A stretch of DNA of 64,000 nucleotides. Source: Haloechinothrix halophila YIM 93223. GTDB taxonomy: Bacteria > Actinomycetota > Actinomycetes > Mycobacteriales > Pseudonocardiaceae. Positions 1 to 8,472 of this stretch are shown one piece after another. Where the stretch lies: NCBI RefSeq assembly GCF_000504245.1, contig NZ_KI632509.1, positions 1,053,723 through 1,117,722 on the forward strand, in the 5' to 3' direction. The notes beneath the pieces were generated by a model. That model had not been told where the DNA came from, searched no databases, and saw only the letters and a program-made list of their open reading frames with translations. Numbering within the stretch: position 1 is the stretch's first letter; each line of letters opens with the position of its first letter. Position numbers and translations under genes: made by a program.

Positions 1-677
1 AGCCAGCCCAGCCGACGCGGCAACCCGCCCAGACGCAGCCAGCTTCGCAGGCCCAGCCCGCACCGGAGCCGCAGGCCGACGCGCCCTCGACGTCTGGCGG
101 GGTGGACGCCACCGGACTACGCGGTGTGTGGCCGCAACTGCTCGCCACGATCCGCAACGCGCCGGGTGGCAGGAGCATCGAGGCGATGCTGACCCAGGCT
201 GGAGTGCGCAGCGTCGACGGCAACCTGGTCGTCCTCACCCACAAGGCGGCACCGCTGGCGCGTCGGCTGTCCGACCCGACCAACGTCGAGAAGATCGCGG
301 CGGCGTTGCGCGAGGTGCTCGGCGGCGATTGGCAGGTGCGCTGCGAACACGAGGGTGCGGCTAGCCAGCAGGGCGGGCCGGCCGCGAAGCAGCAACAGCC
401 TCGCCAGCAGGCGCAGCAACAGGCCCAGACGCAGCGCCCTAGCAGGCCGTCGCAGCAGGAACGCCAGCCGGAGCGCCCGCAGCCACGGCAGGAACAGCCG
501 CAGGAACAGTCCGAGCCGGACATCCCGTTGCCACCGGAACCGGCAGAGGACGAGGACATGTACACCGAGGAACCCAGCTCGCTCGGCCCGCCGCAGGAGA
601 CACGGCAATCGGAAGACCCGAGTAGGGCGGCGCACCAGCTCCTCTCCGACCACCTCGGCGCTCGCCGTCTGGACTGA
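1..677 (+). CDS. dnaX: DNA polymerase III subunit gamma/tau, C-terminal part (5' end outside the window)
   Basis: The reading frame is already open at base 3 and stops with TGA at 675-677, so only the C-terminal part of the clamp-loader subunit is present. A compact segment (GVWPQLLATIRNAPGG through LGGDWQVRCEHE, about 80 residues) matches the folded C-terminal domain that follows the AAA+ core in actinobacterial DnaX. It is preceded by a Pro/Ala/Gln linker and followed by a long Gln/Pro/Glu-rich tail. The AAA+ ATPase lies upstream of the window. The following ybaB and recR reproduce the dnaX-ybaB-recR order common in bacteria, which supports the call. A long antisense frame across this gene is a composition artefact. 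Confidence 0.85.
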   Translation, partial: PAQPTRQPAQTQPASQAQPAPEPQADAPSTSGGVDATGLRGVWPQLLATIRNAPGGRSIEAMLTQAGVRSVDGNLVVLTHKAAPLARRLSDPTNVEKIAAALREVLGGDWQVRCEHEGAASQQGGPAAKQQQPRQQAQQQAQTQRPSRPSQQERQPERPQPRQEQPQEQSEPDIPLPPEPAEDEDMYTEEPSSLGPPQETRQSEDPSRAAHQLLSDHLGARRLD

Positions 678-706
678 CGGGAACGACGGCGCCGGAACCG
701 CCTGCG

Positions 707-753
707 GTGAATGACGCTTTGCGTGTGCTCAGTACAGGCAAAGCGTCATTCAC
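707..753. repeat. Hairpin repeat, GTGAATGACGC family, after dnaX
   Basis: Perfect 16-bp inverted repeat: 707-722 (GTGAATGACGCTTTGC) pairs with 738-753, leaving a 15-nt loop. It starts 30 nt after the dnaX stop, so it may end the dnaX transcript, although no T-run follows. The arm sequence recurs in hairpins at 10492-10567 and 39185-39237, so it belongs to a dispersed family. Confidence 0.75.
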
Positions 754-799
754 TGGCGTGGGTGATCGCTCGGACGTCGTTGTCGATCGTGCTGCCGTT

Positions 800-884
800 G
801 TTGATCTACTTCCCCTGCGCTATTACCAATAGAAACGGCCGAAGCGGACGAAATTTGGTCGCAGCGCAGGGGAAGTAGATCAAC
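800..884. repeat. Long perfect inverted repeat between dnaX and ybaB
   Basis: Bases 800-821 and 863-884 are perfect reverse complements (22 bp) around a 41-nt loop. The arm contains TGATCTACTTCCCCTGCGC. It differs from the neighbouring 707-753 hairpin. The 678-1054 gap holds these two structures and a TAGGCT motif at 989-994 that could be the ybaB -10 box. No coding frame in the gap looks real. Confidence 0.7.
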
Positions 885-1054
885 ACGCCACCCGGGGCGC
901 TGCGAGCTACACCGGCAACCGCACCGACCGCATCAGACTCCGCACGCCACACCGCACGACACCGCGACGTCCCCGGCGGGCAGCGGGTTAGGCTGGGCAC
1001 CAGCCGCGAAACCAGCCACGTAATCAGGCGAGAACGAACGGATCGAGGGCCGAG

Positions 1055-1414
1055 ATGGTGCAACCAGGGGGCGGCATGCCCGACATGCAGCAGATCCTGC
1101 AGCAAGCGCAGCAGATGCAAGAACAGCTGGCGACTGCGCAGGAGGAGCTGGCGAACACCGAAGTCAGCGGGTCCTCGGGCGGTGGCCTCGTCACCGCGAC
1201 CGTTACCGGTGGCATGGAGCTGAAGGACGTCACCATCGACCCGTCCGTCGTTGACCCCAACGACACCGAGACGCTGTCCGACCTGGTCGTCGCGGCGGTG
1301 CGGGACGCGATGGCGTCCGCGCAGCAGTTGTCCGAGGAGAAGTTCGGTCCACTTGCCGGCGGTCTTGGCGGCGAGGGCGGACTGGGCGGCCTCGGCCTTC
1401 CCGGCGGGATGTGA
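1055..1414 (+). CDS. ybaB: YbaB/EbfC family nucleoid-associated protein
   Basis: This 119-residue protein has the family pattern: a Gln/Glu-rich N-terminal helix ([22 protein letters not shown]), a Gly-rich beta segment ([22 protein letters not shown]) and a C-terminal helical [16 protein letters not shown] segment. YbaB forms a small DNA-binding dimer that coats the nucleoid and is usually encoded between dnaX and recR, as here. The ATG at 1055 follows a GAGGGCCGAG stretch. The C-terminus is a Gly/Leu-rich tail ([18 protein letters not shown]), usual in actinobacteria. recR begins one base after its stop, so the two are almost certainly cotranscribed. Confidence 0.93.
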   Translation: MVQPGGGMPDMQQILQQAQQMQEQLATAQEELANTEVSGSSGGGLVTATVTGGMELKDVTIDPSVVDPNDTETLSDLVVAAVRDAMASAQQLSEEKFGPLAGGLGGEGGLGGLGLPGGM

Positions 1415-1415
1415 G

Positions 1416-2012
1416 TTGTTCGAAGGCGTCGTTCAAGACCTTATCGACGAGCTGGGCAGGTTGCCCGGTGTCGGGCCGAAAAGCGCCCAGCGCATCGCGT
1501 TTCACCTGATTAGCTCCGAACCGGCCGATATCAAGCGGCTGGTCGACGTCTTGGGCAAGGTCACCGAGGGGGTGCGGTTCTGCGAGCTGTGCGGCAACGT
1601 CTCCGAGCAGCAGCAGTGCCGCATCTGCCGGGACACCCGGCGCGACGGGGCCATGCTCTGTGTGGTCGAGGAACCCAAGGACGTCCTCGCGATCGAGCGC
1701 ACCCGTGAGTTCAAGGGCCGCTACCACGTGCTCGGCGGGGCGCTCGATCCGTTGTCCGGTGTCGGTCCCGATCAACTGCGGATGCGGGAGTTGCTGGCTC
1801 GCATCTCATCGGACGAGGTCACCGAGGTGATCATCGCGACCGACCCGAACACCGAGGGAGAAGCGACCGCGACCTATCTGGTGCGAATGCTGCGCGACTT
1901 CCCCGGGCTGAACGTCACCCGGCTCGCGTCCGGCCTGCCGATGGGCGGCGATCTGGAGTTCGCCGACGAGCTCACCCTCGGCCGTGCCTTCTCCGGCCGC
2001 CGTTCGCTGTAG
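1416..2012 (+). CDS. recR: Recombination mediator protein RecR
   Basis: RecR acts with RecF and RecO to load RecA on gapped DNA. The 198-residue product shows the helix-hairpin-helix ([20 protein letters not shown]), the four-cysteine zinc finger (C-x2-C in FCELCGN, then C-x2-C in CRIC), and the Toprim segment ([12 protein letters not shown] through [15 protein letters not shown]). The start is taken as TTG at 1416-1418, giving M-F-E-G-V-V-Q-D-L, the family N-terminus. Any earlier in-frame start would run through ybaB and add unrelated residues. The Shine-Dalgarno GGCGGGA lies in the ybaB 3' end, and one base separates the ybaB stop from this start, so translation is probably coupled. Confidence 0.93.
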   Translation: MFEGVVQDLIDELGRLPGVGPKSAQRIAFHLISSEPADIKRLVDVLGKVTEGVRFCELCGNVSEQQQCRICRDTRRDGAMLCVVEEPKDVLAIERTREFKGRYHVLGGALDPLSGVGPDQLRMRELLARISSDEVTEVIIATDPNTEGEATATYLVRMLRDFPGLNVTRLASGLPMGGDLEFADELTLGRAFSGRRSL

Positions 2013-2196
2013 CGGGCAGCAAGCCTACCGAGCACGCCACACCGTCAACCAGTCTGGTTTGCGCCGAATGGCGGCCGACGCGAGTTATGTGATCCCACTG
2101 TGTGGCCAGATCGTGATCCACTACCGCACACGTGAGCTTGACTCGGGTCTAGGGTGTGTCCCGACGCACAGACAAGGACACAACCCGAGGTGTGTG

Positions 2197-3837
2197 ATGA
2201 CCAAGACACGGATGGCTCGGTTGCTTCGTCCGCGGGGGCAACAGCGCCCGTGGCAAGCTGCCGTGGCAGGCACTGCGGCTCTCACCATGGTGCTCAGCGC
2301 GTGCCAGAGCGATGGCGGTCAAGGCAGTGGCGACGGCGGTGAGGGTGGCGACATCATCATCGGCACCACCGACTCCGTCCCCACGCTTGATCCCGCAAAG
2401 TGCTACAGCTATTACTGCGGCACCATCATCGACAACATCGGCTCTACCCTGGTGAGCTACAAGCCGGGTGAGACGGCGCCGAGCCCTGATCTCGCGGCCG
2501 AGGAGCCCGAGATCAGTGAAGACGGCTTGACCTACACCTTTACCTTGCGCGAGGGCGTCAAGTTCCACGACGGCTCCGACATGACCAGTGAGGACGTCAA
2601 GTTTTCGCTGGAGCGCTCGCTGAACATCAACCACCCGGAGGGCGCTGCCTTCCTGCTGGAGGGCATCGACTCCGTCGAGGCGCCCGATCCGCAGACGGTG
2701 GAGATCACGCTGACCGAGCCGGACATCACGTTCGGGTCCAAACTGGCCTACAACGTCGCGACCATCCTGCCGTCGGACGGCGAGTACACGGCGCCGGACG
2801 AGAAGTTGCCGGACGACTCGACCGACGACACCTACGAGAAGTATGTCAACGAGAACCTGGTCTCCACCGGCCCGTACACCCTCGAGGACAACCGGCAGGG
2901 CGAGTCGATCGAGCTCGCCGCGTTCGGCGACTACTTTGGCGACGCGCCGCAGAACAGCCGTGTGCTAGTCAGTTTCTTCGACAAGAGCGCGCAGATGGTG
3001 ACCGCGCTCAAATCGGGCGAGATCGACGTCGCGTTCCGTGATCTGACGCCGGAGCAGCGTGACTCGCTGGAGAACGACGACAGCATCAACACGATTCAGG
3101 GTGAGGGCGCCTCGATCCGGTACATGGTGTTCAACCCGAAGCTCGAGCCGTTCGACGATCCGAACGTGCGTAAGGCGTTCGCCGCGGCCATCGACAGGGA
3201 CCGCATCATCGACGAGGTGCTTGGCGGCAGTGGTGAGCCATTGTACTCGATGGTTCCGCCGTCCTTCGAGGACGCCAACTCCCCGGCGTTCAAGGACCTC
3301 TACAGCGACAAGGAGCCGAGCGACTTCATCGACGGCAAGGTCGAGTTGGACCTCTGGTACAGCACCGACCACTACGGTCCGACCGAGCCGCCGCTCGCCG
3401 AGACGCTGACCCGGATGCTCGAAGAGAGCGGCTCGTTCGAGGTCAACCAGAAGTCGTCCGAGTGGGCGCAGTACACCTCGAACATGGCGCCTGGCCCGAC
3501 GGGTCAGTACCCGGCGTTCCTGCTCGGCTGGTACCCGGACTTCCTGGACGCGGACAACTACATCCAGCCGTTCTACCACTCGGAGAGCAGCTTCCTGCGG
3601 ATGTATGACAACCCCGAGATGGACAAGCTGATTCGCCAGCAGCAGACGGCCGACGCCGCCGACTCCGAAGAGCGGATGCAGACGTTCGAGGAGATCCAGC
3701 AGATCGCCGCGGAGGACGCGCCGATCGTGCCGCTGTACGTCAGCATCCCCGAGGCGTTCGTCCGTAGCGACGTCGAGGGCGTGCAGGACACCATGGACGC
3801 TTCCCAGGTGTTCCGCTACTACCTGATCCACAAGTAA
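2197..3837 (+). CDS. ABC transporter substrate-binding lipoprotein (peptide/nickel family 5)
   Basis: The 546-residue extracytoplasmic solute receptor feeds the downstream permeases. The N-terminus has a basic stretch, a hydrophobic core and a lipobox ending LSAC, with Cys36 as the lipidated residue. The mature protein has family 5 landmarks: PTLDPAKCYSYYCG near the N-terminus, TFTLREGVKFHDGS, the conserved NVRKAFAAAIDR segment and GWYPDFLDADNY. Two cysteines in KCYSYYC could form a disulfide. The ATG at 2197 is preceded by GAGG at 2187-2190; GTG at 2194 is an alternative. The 2013-2196 gap includes a small inverted repeat (TGTGTCC 2155-2161 / GGACACA 2176-2182) that may be regulatory. The substrate cannot be read from sequence. 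Confidence 0.9.
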   Translation: MTKTRMARLLRPRGQQRPWQAAVAGTAALTMVLSACQSDGGQGSGDGGEGGDIIIGTTDSVPTLDPAKCYSYYCGTIIDNIGSTLVSYKPGETAPSPDLAAEEPEISEDGLTYTFTLREGVKFHDGSDMTSEDVKFSLERSLNINHPEGAAFLLEGIDSVEAPDPQTVEITLTEPDITFGSKLAYNVATILPSDGEYTAPDEKLPDDSTDDTYEKYVNENLVSTGPYTLEDNRQGESIELAAFGDYFGDAPQNSRVLVSFFDKSAQMVTALKSGEIDVAFRDLTPEQRDSLENDDSINTIQGEGASIRYMVFNPKLEPFDDPNVRKAFAAAIDRDRIIDEVLGGSGEPLYSMVPPSFEDANSPAFKDLYSDKEPSDFIDGKVELDLWYSTDHYGPTEPPLAETLTRMLEESGSFEVNQKSSEWAQYTSNMAPGPTGQYPAFLLGWYPDFLDADNYIQPFYHSESSFLRMYDNPEMDKLIRQQQTADAADSEERMQTFEEIQQIAAEDAPIVPLYVSIPEAFVRSDVEGVQDTMDASQVFRYYLIHK

Positions 3838-3883
3838 CAACGCGGACGGTTTGACGACCGTCGTGATTCACACCGCGGCGTGG

Positions 3884-3911
3884 CCGTGGAGAGATGAGGT
3901 TCTCTCCACGG
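3884..3911 (+). terminator. Intercistronic hairpin after the substrate-binding gene
   Basis: CCGTGGAGAGA (3884-3894) pairs perfectly with 3901-3911 around a 6-nt loop. It lies between the receptor gene and the first permease without a T-run. Such structures commonly stabilise or partly terminate the message so that receptor is made in excess of membrane subunits; that role is inferred. A weaker hairpin (GACGGT/ACCGTC) sits just upstream. Confidence 0.65.
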
Positions 3912-3951
3912 TCACGCCTGCGCGCTGTGTGGATAGAAAGGCCTCAAGGCT

Positions 3952-4968
3952 GTGAAAGCTGGTTCCTTGGGTCGTTACATCGCGCAGCGTCTCCTGCTCG
4001 CCATTCCGATGGTGTTCATCCTGCTCACGTTGCTGTTCCTGCTGCTCAACGCGGCGCCGGGTGACCCGGTGACAGCGACGCTCGGCGGCAGGCTGCCACC
4101 GGAAGAGATCGCGCAGCGCAAGGAGGCGCTCGGCCTCAACGACCCGCTCTACGTGCAATATTTCAACTACATGGGCAACGCGCTCACCGGCGACTTTGGT
4201 AACCCGGTGACCGATCCGCGCAGTGTCGTGCAGATCGTGCTCGACACGGCGCCCGCCACGATCGAGCTCGCCCTTGCCGCCATGCTGGTCGCGATCCTGC
4301 TCGGCATCACCGTTGGCGCGCTGTCCGGCAGGTTGCGGGACACGCCGTTCGACGTTGGCGGCAGGCTGTTCGGCATCCTCATCTATGCCGCGCCGGTCTT
4401 CTGGACCGGGCTGCTCGCGCAGTTGTATTTCTCGGTGGAACTCGGGTGGCTACCGAGCCAGCAACGCGCGGGCGGATTCGACGCCCCGGAACCCATCACC
4501 GGGTTCTACGTGTTCGACTCGATCATCACCGGGGACATGGCGGCGCTGGGCACCGTGCTTTCGCACCTCGTGCTGCCCGCCGTGACGCTCGGACTGCTGC
4601 TCGGCGGAGTGTTCATCCGCCTCGTCCGCGTGAACATGCTGCAAACGCTGCGTTCGGACTACGTCGAGGCAGCGCGGGCACGCGGGCTGCGCGAACACGT
4701 CGTGCTGTTCCGGCACGCGTTCAAGACCGCGCTCATCCCGATCATCACGATCATGGGGTTGCAGTTCGCGATGTTGATCGGGAACGCCGTGCTGACCGAG
4801 CACACGTTCACCTGGCCGGGGCTCGCGCAGGCGCTCGTCGGCTTCATCGGAGCACGGGACTACGCGGCGGTGCAGGGCATCGTCACGTTCATCGCGCTGG
4901 TGATCGTGGGCGTGTCCCTGCTGATCGACATCTTCACCGGGCTGGTCGACCCCCGGGTGCGCTACTGA
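3952..4968 (+). CDS. ABC transporter permease, DppB/OppB type
   Basis: This 338-residue inner-membrane protein has the DppB signature: an N-terminal TM helix (RLLLAIPMVFILLTLLFLLL) followed by NAAPGDPV, then five further helices. The EAA loop with its conserved glycine is visible in DYVEAARARGLREHVVLFRHAFKTALIPI. It pairs with the permease half of the next gene to form the channel. The GTG start at 3952 gives M-K-A-G-S-L-G-R-Y, the usual length. The next gene begins 13 nt after the stop with GAGGTGAC as ribosome site, indicating one operon. Confidence 0.92.
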   Translation: MKAGSLGRYIAQRLLLAIPMVFILLTLLFLLLNAAPGDPVTATLGGRLPPEEIAQRKEALGLNDPLYVQYFNYMGNALTGDFGNPVTDPRSVVQIVLDTAPATIELALAAMLVAILLGITVGALSGRLRDTPFDVGGRLFGILIYAAPVFWTGLLAQLYFSVELGWLPSQQRAGGFDAPEPITGFYVFDSIITGDMAALGTVLSHLVLPAVTLGLLLGGVFIRLVRVNMLQTLRSDYVEAARARGLREHVVLFRHAFKTALIPIITIMGLQFAMLIGNAVLTEHTFTWPGLAQALVGFIGARDYAAVQGIVTFIALVIVGVSLLIDIFTGLVDPRVRY

Positions 4969-4981
4969 TGGGCGAGGTGAC

Positions 4982-7042
4982 ATGACAAGCACATCTACCG
5001 GTGGCGACAACGCCGTGCTCGAAGCGCGGACGCCACTGAAGACCCGACTACATCACGTGTGGCGGCCGTTCCGGGAGTCGAGCAGGATCTCGCGCGGGCT
5101 GATCTTCAGCGGACTCGGCCTCATCGCCGCGTTCCTGCTGCTCGCGTTCCTCGGTCCGCTCGTGTATCCGTACGACGGCACGCAGTACCGCGCCGAGACG
5201 TCACCCGGCGAGTTCACGGCGTTCCCCGAGTTGGCGCCACCGTCGGCCGAGCACTGGTTCGGCACGACGAAGGACCAGTTCGACGTCCTCGCCAGAATCA
5301 TCGACGGCGCGACGCTCGCGTTCGCCGTGATGGCGCTTGCGGTGTCGATCGCCATGATCATCGGCGTGACGCTCGGTCTGTTCAGCGGCTACCGGGGCGG
5401 CAGGCTGGACCGGATCATGGTGACGGCGATGGACGCGGTGTACGCGTTCCCGCCGCTGGTACTGGCGATCATCGTGTCGTTCGTGCTCGCGGCGTATCTC
5501 TCGCCAGGTGTGCCATCGGCGGCCGCTGCCGTGGGCCTGGTCTACATCCCGCAGTACTTCCGGGTGGTGCGTAACCACACGCTGTCGGTGAAGGAGGAAC
5601 CGTTCGTCGAGGCGGCGAAATCCTTCGGCGCGCGGAACCGGACGGTGCTCGGGCGCTACGTGTTCTTCAACGTGGTGCAGACCGTGCCCGTCATCCTGAC
5701 ACTGAACGCCGCCGACGCGATCCTGGTGCTCGCCTCGCTCGGCTTCCTTGGCTACGGCGTGCAACCGCCGACGCCGGAGTGGGGCTACGACATCTCGCAG
5801 GCGGTCAACGACGTCGCGGCGGGTATCTGGTGGACGGCGCTGTGGCCCGGCCTGGCGATCGTGCTGCTGGTGATGGCGTTGACGCTGGTCGGCGAGGGCC
5901 TGAACGATGTCATCAACCCGCTGCTGCGCGCGAGGGGCAAGGCCGGTCGCAAGATCAAGGCAATGCCGGCGGCGCGCCGTCGTGGCCGCTCGCGGCGGAC
6001 GTCCGATGCCGCCGAGCAGGACGACGAAGGGCTGGCGGCGAAGGTGCGCGACCTGCGGGTCGGCTACCGCACCGCGTCCGGTCCATTGTGGGCGGTCGAC
6101 GGCGTCAGCTTCGAGATCAAGAAGGGCGAAACCGTCGCGCTCGTGGGCGAGTCCGGCTGCGGCAAGTCGTCCATGGGACGGGCGATGCTGCGCCTGATGC
6201 CGCCCGGCGGCGTGGTGCACGGCCAAGTGGAGATCGGCGGCACCGACGTTGTCACCGCGCCGGACTCCGAGGTGCGGAAGCTGCGCGGTGAAGGTGTCTC
6301 GCTGATGTTCCAGGAGCCGATGACCCGGCTCAACCCGCTGGAACGCGTCAGCGACCACTTCGTCGAGATGATCAGGACGCACAAGCCGAAGACGTCGCGC
6401 GAGGACGCCCGCGCGATGGCGCGGGACGCGCTGGTGCAGGTCGGCATCCCGCCGACGCGGATCGACAACTACCCGCACGAGTTCTCCGGCGGCATGCGGC
6501 AGCGCGTGATGCTGGCGCTGTCGATCGTGCTCACGCCGCGGCTGATCGTCGCGGACGAGCCGACGACCGCGCTGGACGTCATCGTGGAGTCGCAGATCCT
6601 GTCGCTGCTGGAACGGCTGCGGGTCGAGGAGAACGTCGGCATCCTGTTCATCACCCACAACCTGGGTGTCGTCGCCGAGGCCTGTGACCGGGTCGCGGTG
6701 ATGTACGCGGGCAAGATCGTGGAGATGGGGCCGGTCGACGAGATCTTCACCAACCCGAAGCACCCGTACACGCGCGGCCTAGTGGCGTCGACGATCTCGC
6801 TGAACACGACCGAGTTGCGCTCCATCGGTGGCTACCCACCGAACCTGATCGACCCGCCGCGGGGCTGCCGGTTCGCGGCGCGGTGCCCGCACGTGATGGA
6901 CCATTGCACGCAGAGTCCGCCCGAGCTGACCGAGGTCGGGCCGGACCAGCGGGCCGCGTGCTTCCTCTATCCGGGTGCCGGGCAGCCGGTGCCGGAAGGA
7001 GTCGTTGCCCCATCGGGTGATCCCCAGGTGAGTGGCATATGA
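4982..7042 (+). CDS. ABC transporter permease (DppC) fused to ATP-binding subunit (DppD)
   Basis: Two normally separate subunits are joined in one 686-residue protein. Residues 1 to about 318 are a DppC permease with six TM helices and an EAA loop (EPFVEAAKSFGARNRTVLGRY). A basic linker (ARRRGRSRRTSDAAEQDDEG, about 330-350) leads to a complete ATPase: Walker A GESGCGKSS near 389, signature FSGGMRQR near 501, Walker B LIVADEPTTALD near 520 and H-loop ITHNL. The C-terminal RGCRFAARCPH motif is the oligopeptide-ATPase extension. No stop codon or frameshift separates the halves. Such permease/ATPase fusions are known in actinobacterial peptide importers. The last four bases (ATGA) overlap the next gene. 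Confidence 0.92.
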   Translation: MTSTSTGGDNAVLEARTPLKTRLHHVWRPFRESSRISRGLIFSGLGLIAAFLLLAFLGPLVYPYDGTQYRAETSPGEFTAFPELAPPSAEHWFGTTKDQFDVLARIIDGATLAFAVMALAVSIAMIIGVTLGLFSGYRGGRLDRIMVTAMDAVYAFPPLVLAIIVSFVLAAYLSPGVPSAAAAVGLVYIPQYFRVVRNHTLSVKEEPFVEAAKSFGARNRTVLGRYVFFNVVQTVPVILTLNAADAILVLASLGFLGYGVQPPTPEWGYDISQAVNDVAAGIWWTALWPGLAIVLLVMALTLVGEGLNDVINPLLRARGKAGRKIKAMPAARRRGRSRRTSDAAEQDDEGLAAKVRDLRVGYRTASGPLWAVDGVSFEIKKGETVALVGESGCGKSSMGRAMLRLMPPGGVVHGQVEIGGTDVVTAPDSEVRKLRGEGVSLMFQEPMTRLNPLERVSDHFVEMIRTHKPKTSREDARAMARDALVQVGIPPTRIDNYPHEFSGGMRQRVMLALSIVLTPRLIVADEPTTALDVIVESQILSLLERLRVEENVGILFITHNLGVVAEACDRVAVMYAGKIVEMGPVDEIFTNPKHPYTRGLVASTISLNTTELRSIGGYPPNLIDPPRGCRFAARCPHVMDHCTQSPPELTEVGPDQRAACFLYPGAGQPVPEGVVAPSGDPQVSGI

Positions 7043-8367
7043 GTGTGGAAGGACTGACACCGGTGACCGATTCGGAACCGCTGCTCGTCGTCGACGACCT
7101 GAAGACGCACTTCCCCGCGCGCGGCGGGCTGTTCGGCGGGGGCGGCAAGAGCGTCGTCAAGGCCGTCGACGGGGTGAGCTTCTCGGTCGGCAAAGGCGAG
7201 GTGCTCGGGCTCGTCGGCGAGAGCGGGTCGGGCAAGACGACCCTCGGGCGTTCGCTGCTCAAGCTGGTGCAGCCGACGTCGGGTCAGATCCGATACCGGG
7301 GCCGTGACCTGGTGCCGCTGGACGACGGCGAGATGCGGCCGTTGCGGCGCGAGCTGAGCATGATCTTCCAGGACCCGAACGCGTCGATGAACCCGGCGAT
7401 GACGATCGGGCAGGGCGTCGGGCATCCGCTGCACATCCACGGCATGGTCAGCACCCGTGCCGAGGCACGCAAGCGGGTGGTGGAGATGCTGGAACGCGTC
7501 GGGCTGCACCCGGCGGAGAGCTTCCTCGACCGCTACCCGGAGGACCTGTCCGGTGGGCAGAAGCAGCGGCTGGTGATCGCGCGTGCGCTGATTACCGACC
7601 CGAAGTTCGTGGTGGCGGACGAGCCGGTCGCCGCGCTCGACATGAGCGTGCGGGCGCGGGTGCTTGAGCTGATGCTCGAACTGAAGCGCGACCTCGACCT
7701 GACGTACGTGTTCATCACGCACGACCTGGCGACGGCGCGGTTCCTGTGCGACCGGATCGGCATTCTGTACCTCGGCGGACTCGTCGAGCAGGGGCCGTCG
7801 GACTTGCTGTTCGACGACCCGCAGCATCCGTACACGCGGTCGCTGCTGTCTGCGATTCCGCTGCCGGAGGCGGGTCGGCGGAACCGGCCGAAGAAGCTGC
7901 CGCGCGGCGAGATCCCGGACGCCGCGAAGCCGCCAGCCGGGTGCAGGTTCCATCCGCGGTGTCCCGAGGCGTTCGGGTCGTGCGGCTGGCAGGGCCACGA
8001 CCTCATTGACGTCCTCGAGGATCGGTGGACCGAGGTGGACAAGGATACGTTCACCAAGGAACTGGAGCTGTTCGGCAAGCTCAGCGACGCCGACGTCGGT
8101 ACGGACTACGTGCGGTTCCCATCGTCCACACCGGACACATTGGCGGAGTGGCTGCGGGAGAACGGCTCCGCACTGCCCGCGAACGTGTTCTCCGCGGTAA
8201 CCGACGTCGAGGTCGAGGAACGCGGCGTGGTCGTCCGGTTTGGACCAGGGCCGGAGCCCGCTGTGCAACACATCAAGAACCGGGACGTCGCCTGCCACCT
8301 GCATGGCATCACCGTGCGGCAGGACGGCGTGCACGTCGGTGATCCGGAGGCTGTCGCCACGTCGTGA
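7039..8367 (+). CDS. ABC transporter ATP-binding subunit, DppF/OppF type, with C-terminal extension
   Basis: This is the second nucleotide-binding subunit of the importer. Walker A GESGSGKTT is at about 60-68, the signature LSGGQKQR near 170, Walker B VVADEPVAALD near 191, and the H-loop is ITHDL. The oligopeptide-ATPase C-terminal motif (AGCRFHPRCPEA) appears near 310. About 110 further residues follow (LIDVLEDRWTEVDKDTFT to the end); canonical DppF proteins end near 330. The tail reads as a small alpha/beta domain of unknown function. The gene overlaps the preceding one by ATGA, so translation is coupled. With 2197-7042 it completes a five-domain importer from four genes. Confidence 0.92.
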   Translation: MSVEGLTPVTDSEPLLVVDDLKTHFPARGGLFGGGGKSVVKAVDGVSFSVGKGEVLGLVGESGSGKTTLGRSLLKLVQPTSGQIRYRGRDLVPLDDGEMRPLRRELSMIFQDPNASMNPAMTIGQGVGHPLHIHGMVSTRAEARKRVVEMLERVGLHPAESFLDRYPEDLSGGQKQRLVIARALITDPKFVVADEPVAALDMSVRARVLELMLELKRDLDLTYVFITHDLATARFLCDRIGILYLGGLVEQGPSDLLFDDPQHPYTRSLLSAIPLPEAGRRNRPKKLPRGEIPDAAKPPAGCRFHPRCPEAFGSCGWQGHDLIDVLEDRWTEVDKDTFTKELELFGKLSDADVGTDYVRFPSSTPDTLAEWLRENGSALPANVFSAVTDVEVEERGVVVRFGPGPEPAVQHIKNRDVACHLHGITVRQDGVHVGDPEAVATS

Positions 8368-8373
8368 GCGGGC

Positions 8374-8407
8374 GGGTGGCTCGCGTCGTGAGTCGCGCGA
8401 GCCACCC
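8374..8407. terminator. Terminator-like hairpin after the ABC operon
   Basis: GGGTGGCTCGCG (8374-8385) pairs perfectly with 8396-8407 around a 10-nt loop. It starts seven bases after the last ABC gene and lies between convergent transcription units, so it could serve both strands. No T-run follows, as is common for high-GC actinobacterial terminators. Confidence 0.7.
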
Positions 8408-8472
8408 GGTCCGGTCGTCTGCCGAGTGGTGCCATGACGTGCCGTTGGGCCTGGCGCCGCCTACCCGCCCGG

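Noticed and set aside
5201-6763. A 520-codon open frame antisense to the fused ABC gene
   Set aside because: Product is Arg/His/Asp-rich with no domains; it mirrors third-position GC bias of the real gene on the other strand.
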